Assembly (NCBI RefSeq): GCF_003967515.1
Contig: NZ_BIFQ01000001.1
Span: 2,480,001 to 2,544,000, forward strand
DNA: 64,000 nt
Direction: 5' to 3'
Source: Dictyobacter aurantiacus
GTDB taxonomy: Bacteria > Chloroflexota > Ktedonobacteria > Ktedonobacterales > Ktedonobacteraceae
In this document: in pieces, positions 51,543 to 60,465 of the stretch
How positions within the stretch are numbered: position 1 is the first letter of the stretch
Layout: the number at the start of each line of letters is the position of its first letter
Position numbers and translations under genes: made by a program
Notes under the pieces: generated by a model
What the model saw: the letters and a program-made list of their open reading frames with translations, nothing else
What the model was told of the DNA's origin: nothing
Databases searched by the model: none

Positions 51543-52283
51543 TTATCTGGCGCTAATGAAATGTACGCCAGCTCCAACAGAAAACTGAGATTTCGTCATC
51601 ACGCCCACACCGTTCCAGTTCATCTGGCTAGCGGTGAAGCGTCCCTTACCATCAATGCTCTCAACCACGCCAACGTGCCCATACGAACCGGCACCCTGTA
51701 TTCCAGGATCAAGCTGCATGATATCACCAACGTGAGGAGTCGAAGAAACATTCCAATGATACTGGCGAGCCCGCTGGGTCCACAGATAGGCATCCGAATT
51801 GGTCATCCAGGGAACGTAGATGCCAGTCAACTGATGATAGCGATTATCCGCCCACCACGTGCACTGCCCATACGGAAATATATTAGCCGTACCATGGGCA
51901 GCCTGGGAAACAGCCTTCACCGCCGGGGCAGCAGGTTTGGTAATGGTCGCGGAGGCTGGTTTAACGCCAGCTTTCACTGGAATACAGATCGTCTGGTTGA
52001 CCAAAATAACATTTGCATTCGCCAATTTATTGTGAGCACTTAAAGCCTGCCAGGTCGTCTGATGACCTTTAGCAATAGAATCCAGGGTATCGCCCGCATG
52101 CACAATATACGTTTTGTCTCCATTGGCACAGGTAGTTGCCGCAAAGGCACTGTGAGCATCGGCAAAGAGTGCACCGCCAGACAACGTAAAAGCAAAAGCT
52201 CCTAACATGGCAACCTGTCTTATGGCAGTCCTGACAAGCTGATGATTGCGCTGAGGCCGCGGAATGCAAGATGTTCTCGACAT
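51543..52283 (-). CDS. Secreted LysM-CHAP peptidoglycan hydrolase
   Basis: The 246-residue product has a signal peptide (AIRQVAMLGAFAFTLSGGALFADAHSAFA), a LysM domain (TYIVHAGDTLDSIAKGHQTTWQALSAHNKLANANVILVNQTICIP), an Ala/Val/Pro linker and a CHAP domain with Cys in YGQCTWWADNRY and His in GHVGVVESI. Unlike the other two paralogues it looks fully secreted (A-x-A cleavage site). AAAGGAG is upstream. Confidence 0.9.
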   Translation of the reverse strand: MSRTSCIPRPQRNHQLVRTAIRQVAMLGAFAFTLSGGALFADAHSAFAATTCANGDKTYIVHAGDTLDSIAKGHQTTWQALSAHNKLANANVILVNQTICIPVKAGVKPASATITKPAAPAVKAVSQAAHGTANIFPYGQCTWWADNRYHQLTGIYVPWMTNSDAYLWTQRARQYHWNVSSTPHVGDIMQLDPGIQGAGSYGHVGVVESIDGKGRFTASQMNWNGVGVMTKSQFSVGAGVHFISAR

Positions 52284-52634
52284 AAAATATGGATCTCCTT
52301 TAGCTACGATTTCCAGACACCAATATAGTGATCCAGAAATATTGACTGGTTATATTGATATTAGCGCATCCATAAATGGAATGCTATGAAATGCTATGAA
52401 ACATAGGAGAAAAGTAATAAACATAATGGAATATCAAGAAGCACCATTCACCAAAAAGTCGCATAAATTGAATACATGATCTATACGCAAAAAGTATTTA
52501 GGGTAGAGTAAAGCACAAAGCTCATCATAGGAAGTGGACAAACTCATCAGGATTTTAAAGGATGGGCTTTTTGGGGACAGGAGAAGCGTCAAAAAAAATT
52601 ATTGCAGGCTTCAGAAAAAGCCGTCAAAAAAGGG
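52284..52634. other. Intergenic 351 bp, AT-rich, no gene
   Basis: The stretch between the LysM-CHAP start and the tRNA promoter. It contains the short direct repeat GAAATGCTATGAAA-type (about 52380-52402) and A/T-rich sequence. Nothing else seen. Confidence 0.45.
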
Positions 52635-52663
52635 TTGACGGAACCCGAAGAACATGCTATATT
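52635..52663 (+). promoter_or_regulatory. Promoter of tRNA-Phe
   Basis: -35 TTGACG (52635-52640), 17-bp spacer, -10 TATATT (52658-52663), 10 bp before the tRNA 5' end. Confidence 0.8.
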
Positions 52664-52673
52664 ATTGCCACGC

Positions 52674-52746
52674 GCCAAGATAGCTCAGTCGGTAGAGCAT
52701 AGCACTGAAAATGCTAGTGTCGACGGTTCGATTCCGTCTCTTGGCA
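52674..52746 (+). tRNA. tRNA-Phe (anticodon GAA)
   Basis: Acceptor stem GCCAAGA/TCTTGGC, D arm GCTCAGTCGGTAGAGC, anticodon stem TAGCA/TGCTA around CTGAAAA, variable GTGTC, T arm GACGG-TTCGATT-CCGTC. Anticodon GAA decodes UUC/UUU. Discriminator base is A; the genome reads ACCCT after the stem, so CCA is added afterwards. It sits at the left edge of the collagen-like gene and integrated element. Confidence 0.97.
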
Positions 52747-52873
52747 CCCTTTCATTTTTGGCACCCGCGCCCATCAGCCTGTGAGGCTGATGGGCGCGGT
52801 TTTACTTTTGGCTAATTGTGGCTTTTAGCGCCAAAACTGACGCCAAAACATAAATTCTTCCCCTTATATTTAG

Positions 52874-52921
52874 GACTCTTCATCGCTCATCCTTCTGATG
52901 AAGGATGAGCGATGAAGAGTC
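52874..52921. repeat. Perfect palindrome, 22-bp arms, TGAT loop
   Basis: Arms 52874-52895 and 52900-52921. It is 31 bp after the stop of the collagen-like gene (minus strand) and 128 bp after the tRNA, so it can terminate both. Confidence 0.88.
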
Positions 52922-52952
52922 AGGTTAATTTTAACCTCAGCGTGCTCCGTTG

Positions 52953-55139
52953 TTACGGATTGACCCCTAACCCCTGTGGGCCAGCTCCAACGGGAACGGT
53001 AGCGATCACCGTATTGGTTGTGCCATCAATGACTGAGACTGTATTATTAGTGTTACTTGCTCCGTAAATACTATTTGTTAAAGGATTAGCTCCTATGCCA
53101 ATTGGTCGAGCCCCGATGGGAACGGTGGCGATCACCGTATTAGTTGTGCCATCAATGACTGAGATGGTGACATCGAATAGATTTGGCACGTAAATGCGGT
53201 TTGTGCGAACATTTACCCCTACCCCAACTGGCCAAGACCCAACAGGAACGGTGGCGATCACTGTATTGGTCGTGCCATCAATGACTGAGACATTGTTATT
53301 GACCTGGTTCCCCACATAAATGCGGTTTGTACTAGCATTTACATCTACTCCGTGTGGCTGAACTCCGACAGGAATAGTGGTGATCACCGTATTGGTCGTG
53401 CCATCAATGACTGAAACATTGTTACTGAATCGGTTTGTCACATAGATGCGGTTCGTGTTAGTATTTACCGCCACCTCATCTGGGTTAGACCCAACAGGAA
53501 TAGTGGCGATCACTGTATTGGTCAAACCATCAATAACTGAGGTAGTGTTACTGGCTTGATTTGCGACGTAAATACAGTTTGTGCTAGCATTCACCCCTAC
53601 TCCCCATGGATTAGACCCGACAGGAACGGTAGCGACCACCGTATTAGTTATGCCATCAATAACTGAAACTGTGTTGCTAGTGTCGTTTGCCACGTAAATG
53701 CGGTTAATACCAACATTCACTCCTACCATACCTGGAAAAGTCCCAACAGGAATGGTGGTTACTACTGTGTTAGTCGTGCCATCAATAACCGAAACAGTGT
53801 TATCATCTCCGTTGGCCACGTAAATGCGAGAGCCATGAGATCCCGGTGGGCCACTTGGACCTGATGGACCACTTGGACCTTGCGGGCCTGTAGCACCACT
53901 TGGGCCGCTGGGGCCTTGTGGACCAGCGGGACCTTGCAAACCAGTGGGACCTTGCGGGCCTGTAGCACCACTTGGGCCGCCGGGGCCTTGTGGACCAGTG
54001 GGACCGACTGGGCCGACATCACCCTGGGGTCCTTGTGGACCTGTCGGGCCGGTATTACCCTGTGGACCAGTGGGACCGACTGGGCCGATATCACCCTGTG
54101 GGCCGGTGGCGCCTGGCAGGCCAGTAGGTCCTTGTGGGCCTTGGGGTCCCTGCGGGCCAGTGGGACCTTGCGGGCCTGTAGCACCACTTGGACCGCCGGG
54201 GCCTTGTAGACCAGGGGGACCGACTGGGCCGACATCACCCTGGGGTCCTTGTGGACCTGTCGGGCCGGTATTACCCTGTGGACCAGTGGGACCGACTGGG
54301 CCGATATCACCCTGTGGGCCGGTGGCGCCTGGCAGGCCAGTAGGTCCTTGTGGGCCTTGGGGTCCCTGCGGGCCAGTGGGACCTTGCGGGCCTGTAGCAC
54401 CACTTGGACCGCCGGGGCCTTGTGGACCAGGGGGACCGACTGGGCCGACATCACCCTGGGGTCCTTGTGGACCTGTCGGGCCGGTATTACCCTGTGGGCC
54501 AGTGGCGCCTTGCGGGCCAGTAGGTCCTTGTGGGCCTTCGAGTCCCTCAACACCCTGAGGGCCTTGGGGTCCCTGCGGGCCAGTGTCACCCTGAGGTCCC
54601 TGTGGACCCGTGGGGCCTTGTGGGCCTGTAGGACCTTGCGGACCTGTAGCACCACTTGGGCCGCTGGGTCCTTGCAAACCGGTAGGGCCTTGTGGACCAG
54701 GGGCACCACTTGGACCACTGGGTCCTGTTGGCCCAACAGGCCCTTTTATTATGATAATTTTTTTGCAGGGATGCTTGCAATCATCACATCTGTCACAATG
54801 ACTTTGTTCGTGATAGAAAACTTTGCTCATAGTGTGCTTGTCAGCAAACCTCTGATAGTCCCAAGCAAAGGGTCCACTTTTCTGTGAGAGCTGTCCTATT
54901 TGATCACCGTCTGGGTAAGCCGAAATCCAATCAGCATCTGGACCAGAGTGATCCGAATTAACATGAGTTTGATGAGAGCGAATCGAACTTTTATTAGCTT
55001 GATTAGAAAGATTCGGCTCAGCCCGTGTTGAATAAGAGTGATCCAAATCAACATGAGCGAACACCCCTACAAGCATACTGGCAGAAAACACCAGCACACA
55101 GAACAAGAGTGCCACGCCCAGCGTGTGAAATTTTCTCAT
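52953..55139 (-). CDS. Collagen-like surface protein with seven-bladed YVTN propeller
   Basis: The 728-residue product has a signal peptide ([22 protein letters not shown]), an Asn/Ser/His-rich spacer, a Cys-rich knot ([14 protein letters not shown], about residues 114-127), about 100 uninterrupted Gly-X-Y triplets (GPTGPQGPQ type) and then seven 42-residue repeats with [29 protein letters not shown], a complete YVTN beta-propeller. No LPxTG or membrane tail. Likely a cell-surface or spore-surface filament with a binding head. Inferred; similar fusions are known in Bacillus-like exosporium proteins only in part. Confidence 0.9.
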   Translation of the reverse strand: MRKFHTLGVALLFCVLVFSASMLVGVFAHVDLDHSYSTRAEPNLSNQANKSSIRSHQTHVNSDHSGPDADWISAYPDGDQIGQLSQKSGPFAWDYQRFADKHTMSKVFYHEQSHCDRCDDCKHPCKKIIIIKGPVGPTGPSGPSGAPGPQGPTGLQGPSGPSGATGPQGPTGPQGPTGPQGPQGDTGPQGPQGPQGVEGLEGPQGPTGPQGATGPQGNTGPTGPQGPQGDVGPVGPPGPQGPGGPSGATGPQGPTGPQGPQGPQGPTGLPGATGPQGDIGPVGPTGPQGNTGPTGPQGPQGDVGPVGPPGLQGPGGPSGATGPQGPTGPQGPQGPQGPTGLPGATGPQGDIGPVGPTGPQGNTGPTGPQGPQGDVGPVGPTGPQGPGGPSGATGPQGPTGLQGPAGPQGPSGPSGATGPQGPSGPSGPSGPPGSHGSRIYVANGDDNTVSVIDGTTNTVVTTIPVGTFPGMVGVNVGINRIYVANDTSNTVSVIDGITNTVVATVPVGSNPWGVGVNASTNCIYVANQASNTTSVIDGLTNTVIATIPVGSNPDEVAVNTNTNRIYVTNRFSNNVSVIDGTTNTVITTIPVGVQPHGVDVNASTNRIYVGNQVNNNVSVIDGTTNTVIATVPVGSWPVGVGVNVRTNRIYVPNLFDVTISVIDGTTNTVIATVPIGARPIGIGANPLTNSIYGASNTNNTVSVIDGTTNTVIATVPVGAGPQGLGVNP
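53946..54520. repeat. 216-bp tandem repeats in the collagen-like region
   Basis: The unit starts at 53946, 54162 and 54378 with nearly identical sequence (24 Gly-X-Y triplets each); the third copy is partial. Copies differ at a few bases, for example at GTAGACC versus GTGGACC, so they are recent duplications. Confidence 0.88.
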
Positions 55140-55602
55140 GGGCGGTATTTCTTTCTCTTCTTTTTACGAATGGTTAAACAAGAGAGCGTGCACCTGTTTT
55201 CTTCGTAGGAGGAAATCAAGAGATCAAGCTATTAACTTAAGAAATGTCGGTAATTCTCGAGATAATACAGGCCGTCCCTTGTTCCCGCTACATCTCTTCC
55301 CTTATTATGAGAGGGCGCTCTAATTTAAGCATAGAAGTACGCATAATCTGTACATTCCTAATCAGGCATATATCTACGCTTCATGTAAATTTGCTCACTT
55401 AATGAGAGGCATATGCACATTTTATGAACCAGTGCGGCAATAAATCACTTCGTCAAAGGAACCGGAACTCCTGGGGAATAAGTGAAACTCCTCCAATCAA
55501 ATGAGCAGATTTACAGCTGAGAATCATATTTTTGTGGTTCTTCGTCCTTTAGAGGGAAACTATGGCTTGATAGAACCAATAAGCAATCTCAAAACACTCT
55601 TT
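55140..55602. other. Intergenic 463 bp between collagen-like gene and integrase
   Basis: AT-rich, no convincing gene or palindrome. It may carry the left attachment site of the integrated element and must carry the promoter of the collagen-like gene. Confidence 0.45.
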
Positions 55603-56754
55603 TTATTCCTCTACCTCATTTAAAAGATCTCCCAGCTTACTCATAGCATCCATCTGCATGGTCGGAAGCACATGAGAATAGGTATCCATCGTCATGCTAA
55701 TTTGACTGTGGCCCAGGATCTCCTGGACAATCTTGGGATTGGTGCCTTGCTCTAAGAGGAGAGTGGCGGTGCTATGGCGAAGATCGTGGAAACGGATGTC
55801 TGGTAGCCCAGCCTTCTTTAAAAGCATCTTCAGTTGCACCAGGACATCATAGCCAGGATCTAGATGCTCGCCCATGGCTTTGCAGAAAACGAAGTCATTG
55901 TCATGCCAGAAGGGACCAGCTGCTTCTTTCCATTGCTGCTGTATAGCTTTGTGCTTCTTGAGCGCTTCAACAGCTGGAGCCGTTAGCACCAGGCTGCGGC
56001 GACTCTTCGCTGTTTTCGTCTCTGCCAGCTGATAACCCTGGCCAGTGGGCATGCGCACGAGCGCCTGGCGTATCCTTAATACTCCTGAAACCAGATCCAC
56101 ATCTTTCCACTTTAACCCCAGTAGCTCGCCTCGCCTCATTCCTGTTGAGAGAGCCAGGATAAAGAGCACTTCCTGGGGATGCCCTTTGGCCGCCTCCAAC
56201 AACTTGCGCGCCTGCTCAGCTGATAGCGGCGTGATTTCCTTGCGCGTCACCCGTGGAGGAGACACCATCTTGCAGACGTTCCTTGAGACCAGGCCTAACC
56301 GTACTGCTTTGTCCAACGCTGTATGCAGCATTCCATGGATAGCAGCAACTGATTTGGGCTTCAAGCCGCTTTCTAACTTTTGCCTGTAGAGCCGGTCCAG
56401 GTGCTGAGGCGTAAGCTTCTGTAAAGTCAGCTTACCCAATGTGGGGACAAGATGCAGGCGCACAATAGCCTCATAACGTTCCCAGCTCCGAGGGCGAATA
56501 GTTTGCTTATGGGTCTCCAGCCATTCCTTTAAGTACTGCTCCAAAGTCTGTTGAGGGCCATTGATAATGGTTCCTTGATGCAGCTCCTGCTGCAGCTGTC
56601 TTAGTTTTTCATTCGCCTCCTTCTTGTTCTTGGCATAAACCCTTTTCCTCGTGCCATCTTCAAGCGTGACTCGGATCTCATATCTGCCATCTTTACGCAG
56701 AGATATAGATCCTTCGCCATGCCCCCGATGTCCACCACTTTTCTTCTCAGCCAT
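55603..56754 (-). CDS. Tyrosine recombinase (phage/ICE-type integrase)
   Basis: The 383-residue product has an AP2-like arm-binding region (GSISLRKDGRYEIRVTLEDGTRKRVYA, residues 15-41), a SAM-like core-binding domain (about 66-160) and a catalytic domain with R207 (TGMRRGELLGLKW), H323 and R326 (FHDLRHSTATLLLEQG), H349 (ILGHS) and nucleophile Y359. All catalytic residues are present. It should integrate and excise the element. Upstream on the same strand lie the excisionase-like gene and replication genes. Confidence 0.94.
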   Translation of the reverse strand: MAEKKSGGHRGHGEGSISLRKDGRYEIRVTLEDGTRKRVYAKNKKEANEKLRQLQQELHQGTIINGPQQTLEQYLKEWLETHKQTIRPRSWERYEAIVRLHLVPTLGKLTLQKLTPQHLDRLYRQKLESGLKPKSVAAIHGMLHTALDKAVRLGLVSRNVCKMVSPPRVTRKEITPLSAEQARKLLEAAKGHPQEVLFILALSTGMRRGELLGLKWKDVDLVSGVLRIRQALVRMPTGQGYQLAETKTAKSRRSLVLTAPAVEALKKHKAIQQQWKEAAGPFWHDNDFVFCKAMGEHLDPGYDVLVQLKMLLKKAGLPDIRFHDLRHSTATLLLEQGTNPKIVQEILGHSQISMTMDTYSHVLPTMQMDAMSKLGDLLNEVEE

Positions 56755-56820
56755 TGTATTTGTCCTTTCTATATAAAAAAACCGCGCTGGAGATCAGCGC
56801 GGCCGGTGATAGGTCAAAAT

Positions 56821-57021
56821 TTATAATTGCTGTTCACGATCTTGAAGCCAGGCTTTTAGAGCATCAGGCCTGACCATTCTCTTCCGGCCAAAGAGAACAA
56901 CAGGAAGATTGGCCGTAAGGATCATTTGGTAGACCGTCCCGCGGCTAACGCCCAACGCCTGGGCAACCTGGGTAACGTTCATGAGCATAGGCTGTACAGA
57001 GGGTTTTTGAACTTGCTGCAT
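56821..57021 (-). CDS. Excisionase-like helix-turn-helix DNA-binding protein
   Basis: The 66-residue product is almost only a MerR/AlpA-type winged helix: MNVTQVAQALGVSRGTVYQMILTANLPVVLFGRKRMVRPDALKAWL. Such small proteins next to integrases direct excision or regulate the element. It is 67 bp before the integrase gene. An A-rich stem-loop (GCGCTGG..CAGCGCGG, about 56783-56804) lies in that gap. Confidence 0.88.
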   Translation of the reverse strand: MQQVQKPSVQPMLMNVTQVAQALGVSRGTVYQMILTANLPVVLFGRKRMVRPDALKAWLQDREQQL

Positions 57022-57066
57022 AGACTCTTTACTCCTGTAGATTTTTTTGTCGCTCCGGTGGAAAAC

Positions 57067-57178
57067 AAACCTGCGAAACCTGCGAGCCGCTCCACAGGCG
57101 GCTTCACATTGCAGGTTTGCCTTTTTTCAAACCTGCGGGAAACCTGCAAACCTGCGAGCCGCTCCACAGGCGGCTTCA
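57067..57178. repeat. AAACCTGC iteron cluster with two 31-bp direct repeats
   Basis: AAACCTGC occurs at 57067, 57076, 57129, 57140 and 57148 and inverted at 57111-57118. A 31-bp segment beginning AAACCTGCGAGCCGC with the hairpin GCCGC-tccacag-GCGGC is exact at 57076-57106 and 57148-57178. More copies lie inside the helicase-like gene at 57903-57927 (three) and 58047-58062 (two). The cluster is upstream of the excisionase-like gene, a possible origin or control site. Confidence 0.75.
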
Positions 57179-57213
57179 TATGAAATGAGGTCTTTTGAAT
57201 GGATAAAATTGGG

Positions 57214-57567
57214 CTAGAAAAGGGTTAATTGCCCAGATGTCAGCGCCTTTTCGTGCTTTCTCTGAGCGCGGGTTGCTCTGGCATGGGCAATGTGATCAGC
57301 CAGGTCATAGCGCAGGTGGCACGCCTGGCACAGAGTTCGGAGATTTTCTCGCCGCACATCGTGCTTATCGTGTTTGTCCCCTGGTCGCCCATCAGCATAT
57401 GGGGTTCCTAGATGCGCCACCGTCAAGATCACCTTCCCAGGGCGGCCGCTGGGTAGAGGCGCACCGTTTGGGATACCACACCATTCACAGCGCCAATCAG
57501 CGATCCGGCGAATGGTGCGCGAGACTTTCTTCCAATTCGCTGGATAGCGTTTGAGATCCATGGGCAT
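57214..57567 (-). CDS. HNH endonuclease with C-terminal clamp-binding-like motif
   Basis: The 117-residue product has CEWCG (residues about 29-33), VAHLGTPYADG (first HNH His region), ENLRTLCQACHLRYD (Asn and Cys pair, last His) of an HNH zinc nuclease. It ends SGQLTLF, which fits the QLxLF sliding-clamp-binding pentapeptide. It would cut DNA, perhaps at forks or nicks. It follows the helicase-like gene by 9 bp. Confidence 0.88.
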   Translation of the reverse strand: MPMDLKRYPANWKKVSRTIRRIADWRCEWCGIPNGAPLPSGRPGKVILTVAHLGTPYADGRPGDKHDKHDVRRENLRTLCQACHLRYDLADHIAHARATRAQRKHEKALTSGQLTLF

Positions 57568-57576
57568 AGTGGCACC

Positions 57577-59631
57577 TCATTGGAGAGAGTCAAGCGGTGG
57601 AGACGGTGGCGGATAACCCAGCGCGGCACGCGATGGGTAGCCCAGCTGAAGAATGTGTTCATCAGTGAGCGAGGCAATATTATACGGCCATTCATCGGGA
57701 CCAGCTGCCTGGTGCAACGGCTGGATCTGCGCGATCTCGGCTTCAGTGCGAAAAGACACCTCCTCTTGAGAGAGATAGAGCGCTACGTTGACGCAGCGCG
57801 GCAGATTTACCGTGATGAACCCTTCGCCCCGTGGCGTCATCACGATCTGGAAATGCTGCAGCGGCTGGCCTGCCTCATCGACTGCTAGCCCCTGGAACAC
57901 TTGCAGGTTTGCAGGTTTCGCAGGTTTGTTTTCCTCACGGTCAAGGTCATTTTTGAGAGGAATATCTCCACTCAAGCCGCCTCCCAGGCCTTCTAAAGGG
58001 GTATTGATATAAGAAATTTCCTCTTTTTGGGGAATAGCATCCTGCGAAACCTGCAAACCTGCAACGGACCAGTACACGGCTCCGCTCCGTGTATCCGCTC
58101 CAGCCTTAATCAAATGCAAGCCACTCTCGTCAAACTGCGTCCCAATACGGGCAGAGAGCGCTTTTCCTAGCTTGCGTTTAAAATCTCCTTTCTTGGTATC
58201 AGAGACCTCATCAGGTAGTGCGTTATAGAGGCTTGCCACACCAAGCCCTGTATCACCATCATCAAAAGACCCTGACTTGATATCCTTGGTCAGCGTGGAC
58301 ACCAGGACGGGTTGATCTCCATAGAAGTCGCGCCAGGTATGCAGGAAGACAGCCCATTGCTTCGCATCGTCATCGCCCTGCTCATACAGCTCATTGAGAT
58401 TGCTCAAAAAGCCGTCAATCCAGCAATGCGCCAGAATGCCACCAATGGTATCCGCCCAGGGCTGAAAGCTGCCCATTTGCGGCACCGTTGCCTTTGGGCA
58501 TCCAGCTGCATACCAGGCGCGCGCCAGTGTCAGCAGGGCCGCAATCAGCTCCCCACGATGCAGAGGAACCCATTCGTACAGATTGTGTTTGAAGTTGCCG
58601 CGCGTCCACGGCTTATCGGTGTGCGCGTCCATACGTATCCAGTAAGAGCGCCGCGGCAGATCACCGCCAATCTGGATGTTATTGCCCGTGGCCATCCAGG
58701 TGGCATGCTGGGCATAGACGCCATTTTTACTCTGTCCCAGGATACGCTCTTTCACCGTTGAGGAGGTCAAGGCCGCATCCAAGCTTGCCGCCTGGATTTT
58801 CGCTTTCACGTTATCGATGATGATAATCGTGGCGCCTTCTGACAGCGTAGATGCAATGCGCTTGCGCCATTCATCATCATCGTAGGGTGCAGTCATCATC
58901 TCCGCTTTACGGCCGGTAGCGATGAGTGCGACCGTCTCAGCCAGCAGGCTTTTCCCGGTGCCTGGTCGCGTAGCATCGATCAAGGCCAGGGGTACATGGC
59001 CATTGATCGACTGCCGAATAAGCGGCGTGAGCATCAGGCCGATCGCGTTGGCATGGCTGGCCTGATTTTCATACGGGAACTCACCAATGGCCTCGTCAAT
59101 GAGCGCCTGAGCATTGATAATATCTTCTTCAGTGGGCTGCTCAGGAACAGGCGGGATCTTCAGCGATGCCAGCGGTACATACACCGACCTGGTTACCGCG
59201 TCGTACCCAGGGGTGTCGATCAACGTGCCATCCGGGCGAAAAATGGGGAACTCAATGATGCTGTCCAGGGGGGGAAACGGCCACTCACCCATCGTTAAGA
59301 TGTCCTTGACCACATTGTCAGGTGGGGCAACATGGACCGGCCCCCTGGCCATCATCTTCACAAAGTTCATGCACCGGCCCAGGATGCCTTTGAGTGTGGC
59401 ATCGGTAAGCGCATCAATGAATGGGGAGCCATCCTCTTTGCGCTGGATGCGCACCAGCTGGCCATGGCGTACATAAATCTGAGCTCGTGTCGTTTGCAGA
59501 TGAGTTACCGCTTCCAGCGCTAATTCTCGCCAGGGGCGATTGGAAATGAGCACACCCGGCAACCCATCTACTTGCAACATCTGGGAGGCCTTCACCATGA
59601 AGGCCTCATCTGCAGCTTGCGCACTACTCAT
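57577..59631 (-). CDS. Primase/helicase-like AAA+ ATPase of integrated element
   Basis: The 684-residue product has Walker A at ATRPGTGKSLLAE (residues about 221-233), Walker B-like TIIIIDNVKA (about 272-281), a GNNIQIGGDLPRRSYWIRMD stretch with an arginine-finger-like RR, and a C-terminal winged-helix candidate. These features are common in plasmid and phage replication helicases with DUF927/DUF3631-type relatives, but I do not name one. A primase polymerase motif is not clear. Its last third encodes KPAKPANLQVFQG and AGLQVSQD, read over the AAACCTGC iterons. ATG overlaps the stop of the upstream Cys-rich gene (ATGA). Confidence 0.75.
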   Translation of the reverse strand: MSSAQAADEAFMVKASQMLQVDGLPGVLISNRPWRELALEAVTHLQTTRAQIYVRHGQLVRIQRKEDGSPFIDALTDATLKGILGRCMNFVKMMARGPVHVAPPDNVVKDILTMGEWPFPPLDSIIEFPIFRPDGTLIDTPGYDAVTRSVYVPLASLKIPPVPEQPTEEDIINAQALIDEAIGEFPYENQASHANAIGLMLTPLIRQSINGHVPLALIDATRPGTGKSLLAETVALIATGRKAEMMTAPYDDDEWRKRIASTLSEGATIIIIDNVKAKIQAASLDAALTSSTVKERILGQSKNGVYAQHATWMATGNNIQIGGDLPRRSYWIRMDAHTDKPWTRGNFKHNLYEWVPLHRGELIAALLTLARAWYAAGCPKATVPQMGSFQPWADTIGGILAHCWIDGFLSNLNELYEQGDDDAKQWAVFLHTWRDFYGDQPVLVSTLTKDIKSGSFDDGDTGLGVASLYNALPDEVSDTKKGDFKRKLGKALSARIGTQFDESGLHLIKAGADTRSGAVYWSVAGLQVSQDAIPQKEEISYINTPLEGLGGGLSGDIPLKNDLDREENKPAKPANLQVFQGLAVDEAGQPLQHFQIVMTPRGEGFITVNLPRCVNVALYLSQEEVSFRTEAEIAQIQPLHQAAGPDEWPYNIASLTDEHILQLGYPSRAALGYPPPSPPLDSLQ

Positions 59632-59891
59632 GTCACACTACTCCATAATGTTGGTTGCTGGCATTCCTCATGGATCTCTGTTGAGACCTTCCCCAGCTGA
59701 TGCTCCTGGGTATAGGCTGCAATCCATTGCTGTGCCAGTTCTCTCGTATTCTCAATACTCTTATCTCTACCTGCTCCATGGTTGCGGCCGCCACAGATAC
59801 AGGTACAGATAGGGGTGACGGCTTCATAACAGCGAGCATCACACCTGCCGACACATCCCTGAGAGTTGTAGACCGCAATCAAGGTGGTCAT
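59628..59891 (-). CDS. Small Cys-rich protein, unknown function
   Basis: Start at the ATG at 59891 after AAAGGAGG. The 87-residue product opens MTTLIAVYNSQGCVGRCDAR and continues CYEAVTPICTCICGGRNHG, with five Cys and a His, a likely zinc site, then a helical half. Similar small proteins occur beside replication genes of actinobacterial and Chloroflexota elements; role unknown. Its stop overlaps the helicase-like gene start, so the two are translationally coupled. Confidence 0.75.
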   Translation of the reverse strand: MTTLIAVYNSQGCVGRCDARCYEAVTPICTCICGGRNHGAGRDKSIENTRELAQQWIAAYTQEHQLGKVSTEIHEECQQPTLWSSVT

Positions 59892-60061
59892 ATTCCTCCT
59901 TTCCCACACAGATACCTACAGCATTTACAGCCTGGCATGCTGGTGATCTGGTGATAATGTGCTTTCGCGCGAAGAACACCCAGACACCGGCGGCAATAGC
60001 TCCAAGAATCTGGGCAGATGAGATGAAGTTTGTAGCGTTGACACTTTTTTCTAAGGGGGAA

Positions 60062-60080
60062 ACGTACATAAAAAGTACGT
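60062..60080 (+). promoter_or_regulatory. Operator-like inverted repeat near the zinc-ribbon gene
   Basis: ACGTAC-ataaaaa-GTACGT. A TTGACA lies at 60038-60043, but the -10 at the usual distance is poor (AACGTA). It lies 43 bp before the zinc-ribbon gene and may bind a regulator. Confidence 0.4.
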
Positions 60081-60123
60081 ATGTATATGAGATAAACCAG
60101 AAAAATGAAGGGATGCATTACTC

Positions 60124-60426
60124 ATGCAAGAACGCGAATTGAAACCCTGCCCAGAATGCGGTAGTCAACGGATACTTGCCTCTTTCTTAAGTGCATCTAC
60201 TGTAGGCGTGATGCCAAAGAACCCTCCCACGGCAAGAGAGGTTTTAAACAGTATGCCAACCACTTCACCGAAATGGTTCAGGAAATTGGCACTCAATAGG
60301 GTAAAAACATTAGACCGACCAGTGATTCCAGATACTCATCGTTCTAAACTTCAAGCCGTCGTCTGTGTCCAATGTGGCTACACAACACTCTATGCAATAA
60401 ATCCGAATAACCTTACCAGGGAATAA
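60124..60426 (+). CDS. Zinc-ribbon protein, unknown function
   Basis: The 100-residue product has two CxxC knuckles, CPECG at residues 9-13 and CVQCG at about 81-85, with a polar 65-residue insert between them. This is the layout of small nucleic-acid-binding or chaperone-like zinc ribbons. It is the only + strand gene in the integrated element and is convergent with the PAPS-reductase-like gene. No clear family. Confidence 0.65.
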   Translation: MQERELKPCPECGSQRILASFLSASTVGVMPKNPPTAREVLNSMPTTSPKWFRKLALNRVKTLDRPVIPDTHRSKLQAVVCVQCGYTTLYAINPNNLTRE

Positions 60427-60465
60427 CATTCCTGTGCGTCTGCTGAAAACACGAAGAACGGCACT

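Noticed and set aside
53946..54520. Possible CRISPR array from regular repeats
   Set aside because: Units are 216 bp with no unique spacers and lie in a coding frame; they are collagen repeats.
53880..54887. Gly/Pro/Cys-rich frames on the + strand over the collagen region
   Set aside because: The Gly-X-Y repeat DNA produces long open frames on both strands. The minus strand has signal peptide, Cys knot and propeller; the + strand frames do not.
57214..59631. Restriction-modification or Zorya-type defence system
   Set aside because: HNH and ATPase genes are present, but no methylase, ZorA/B or Dnd partner. The genes fit replication and maintenance of an integrated element.
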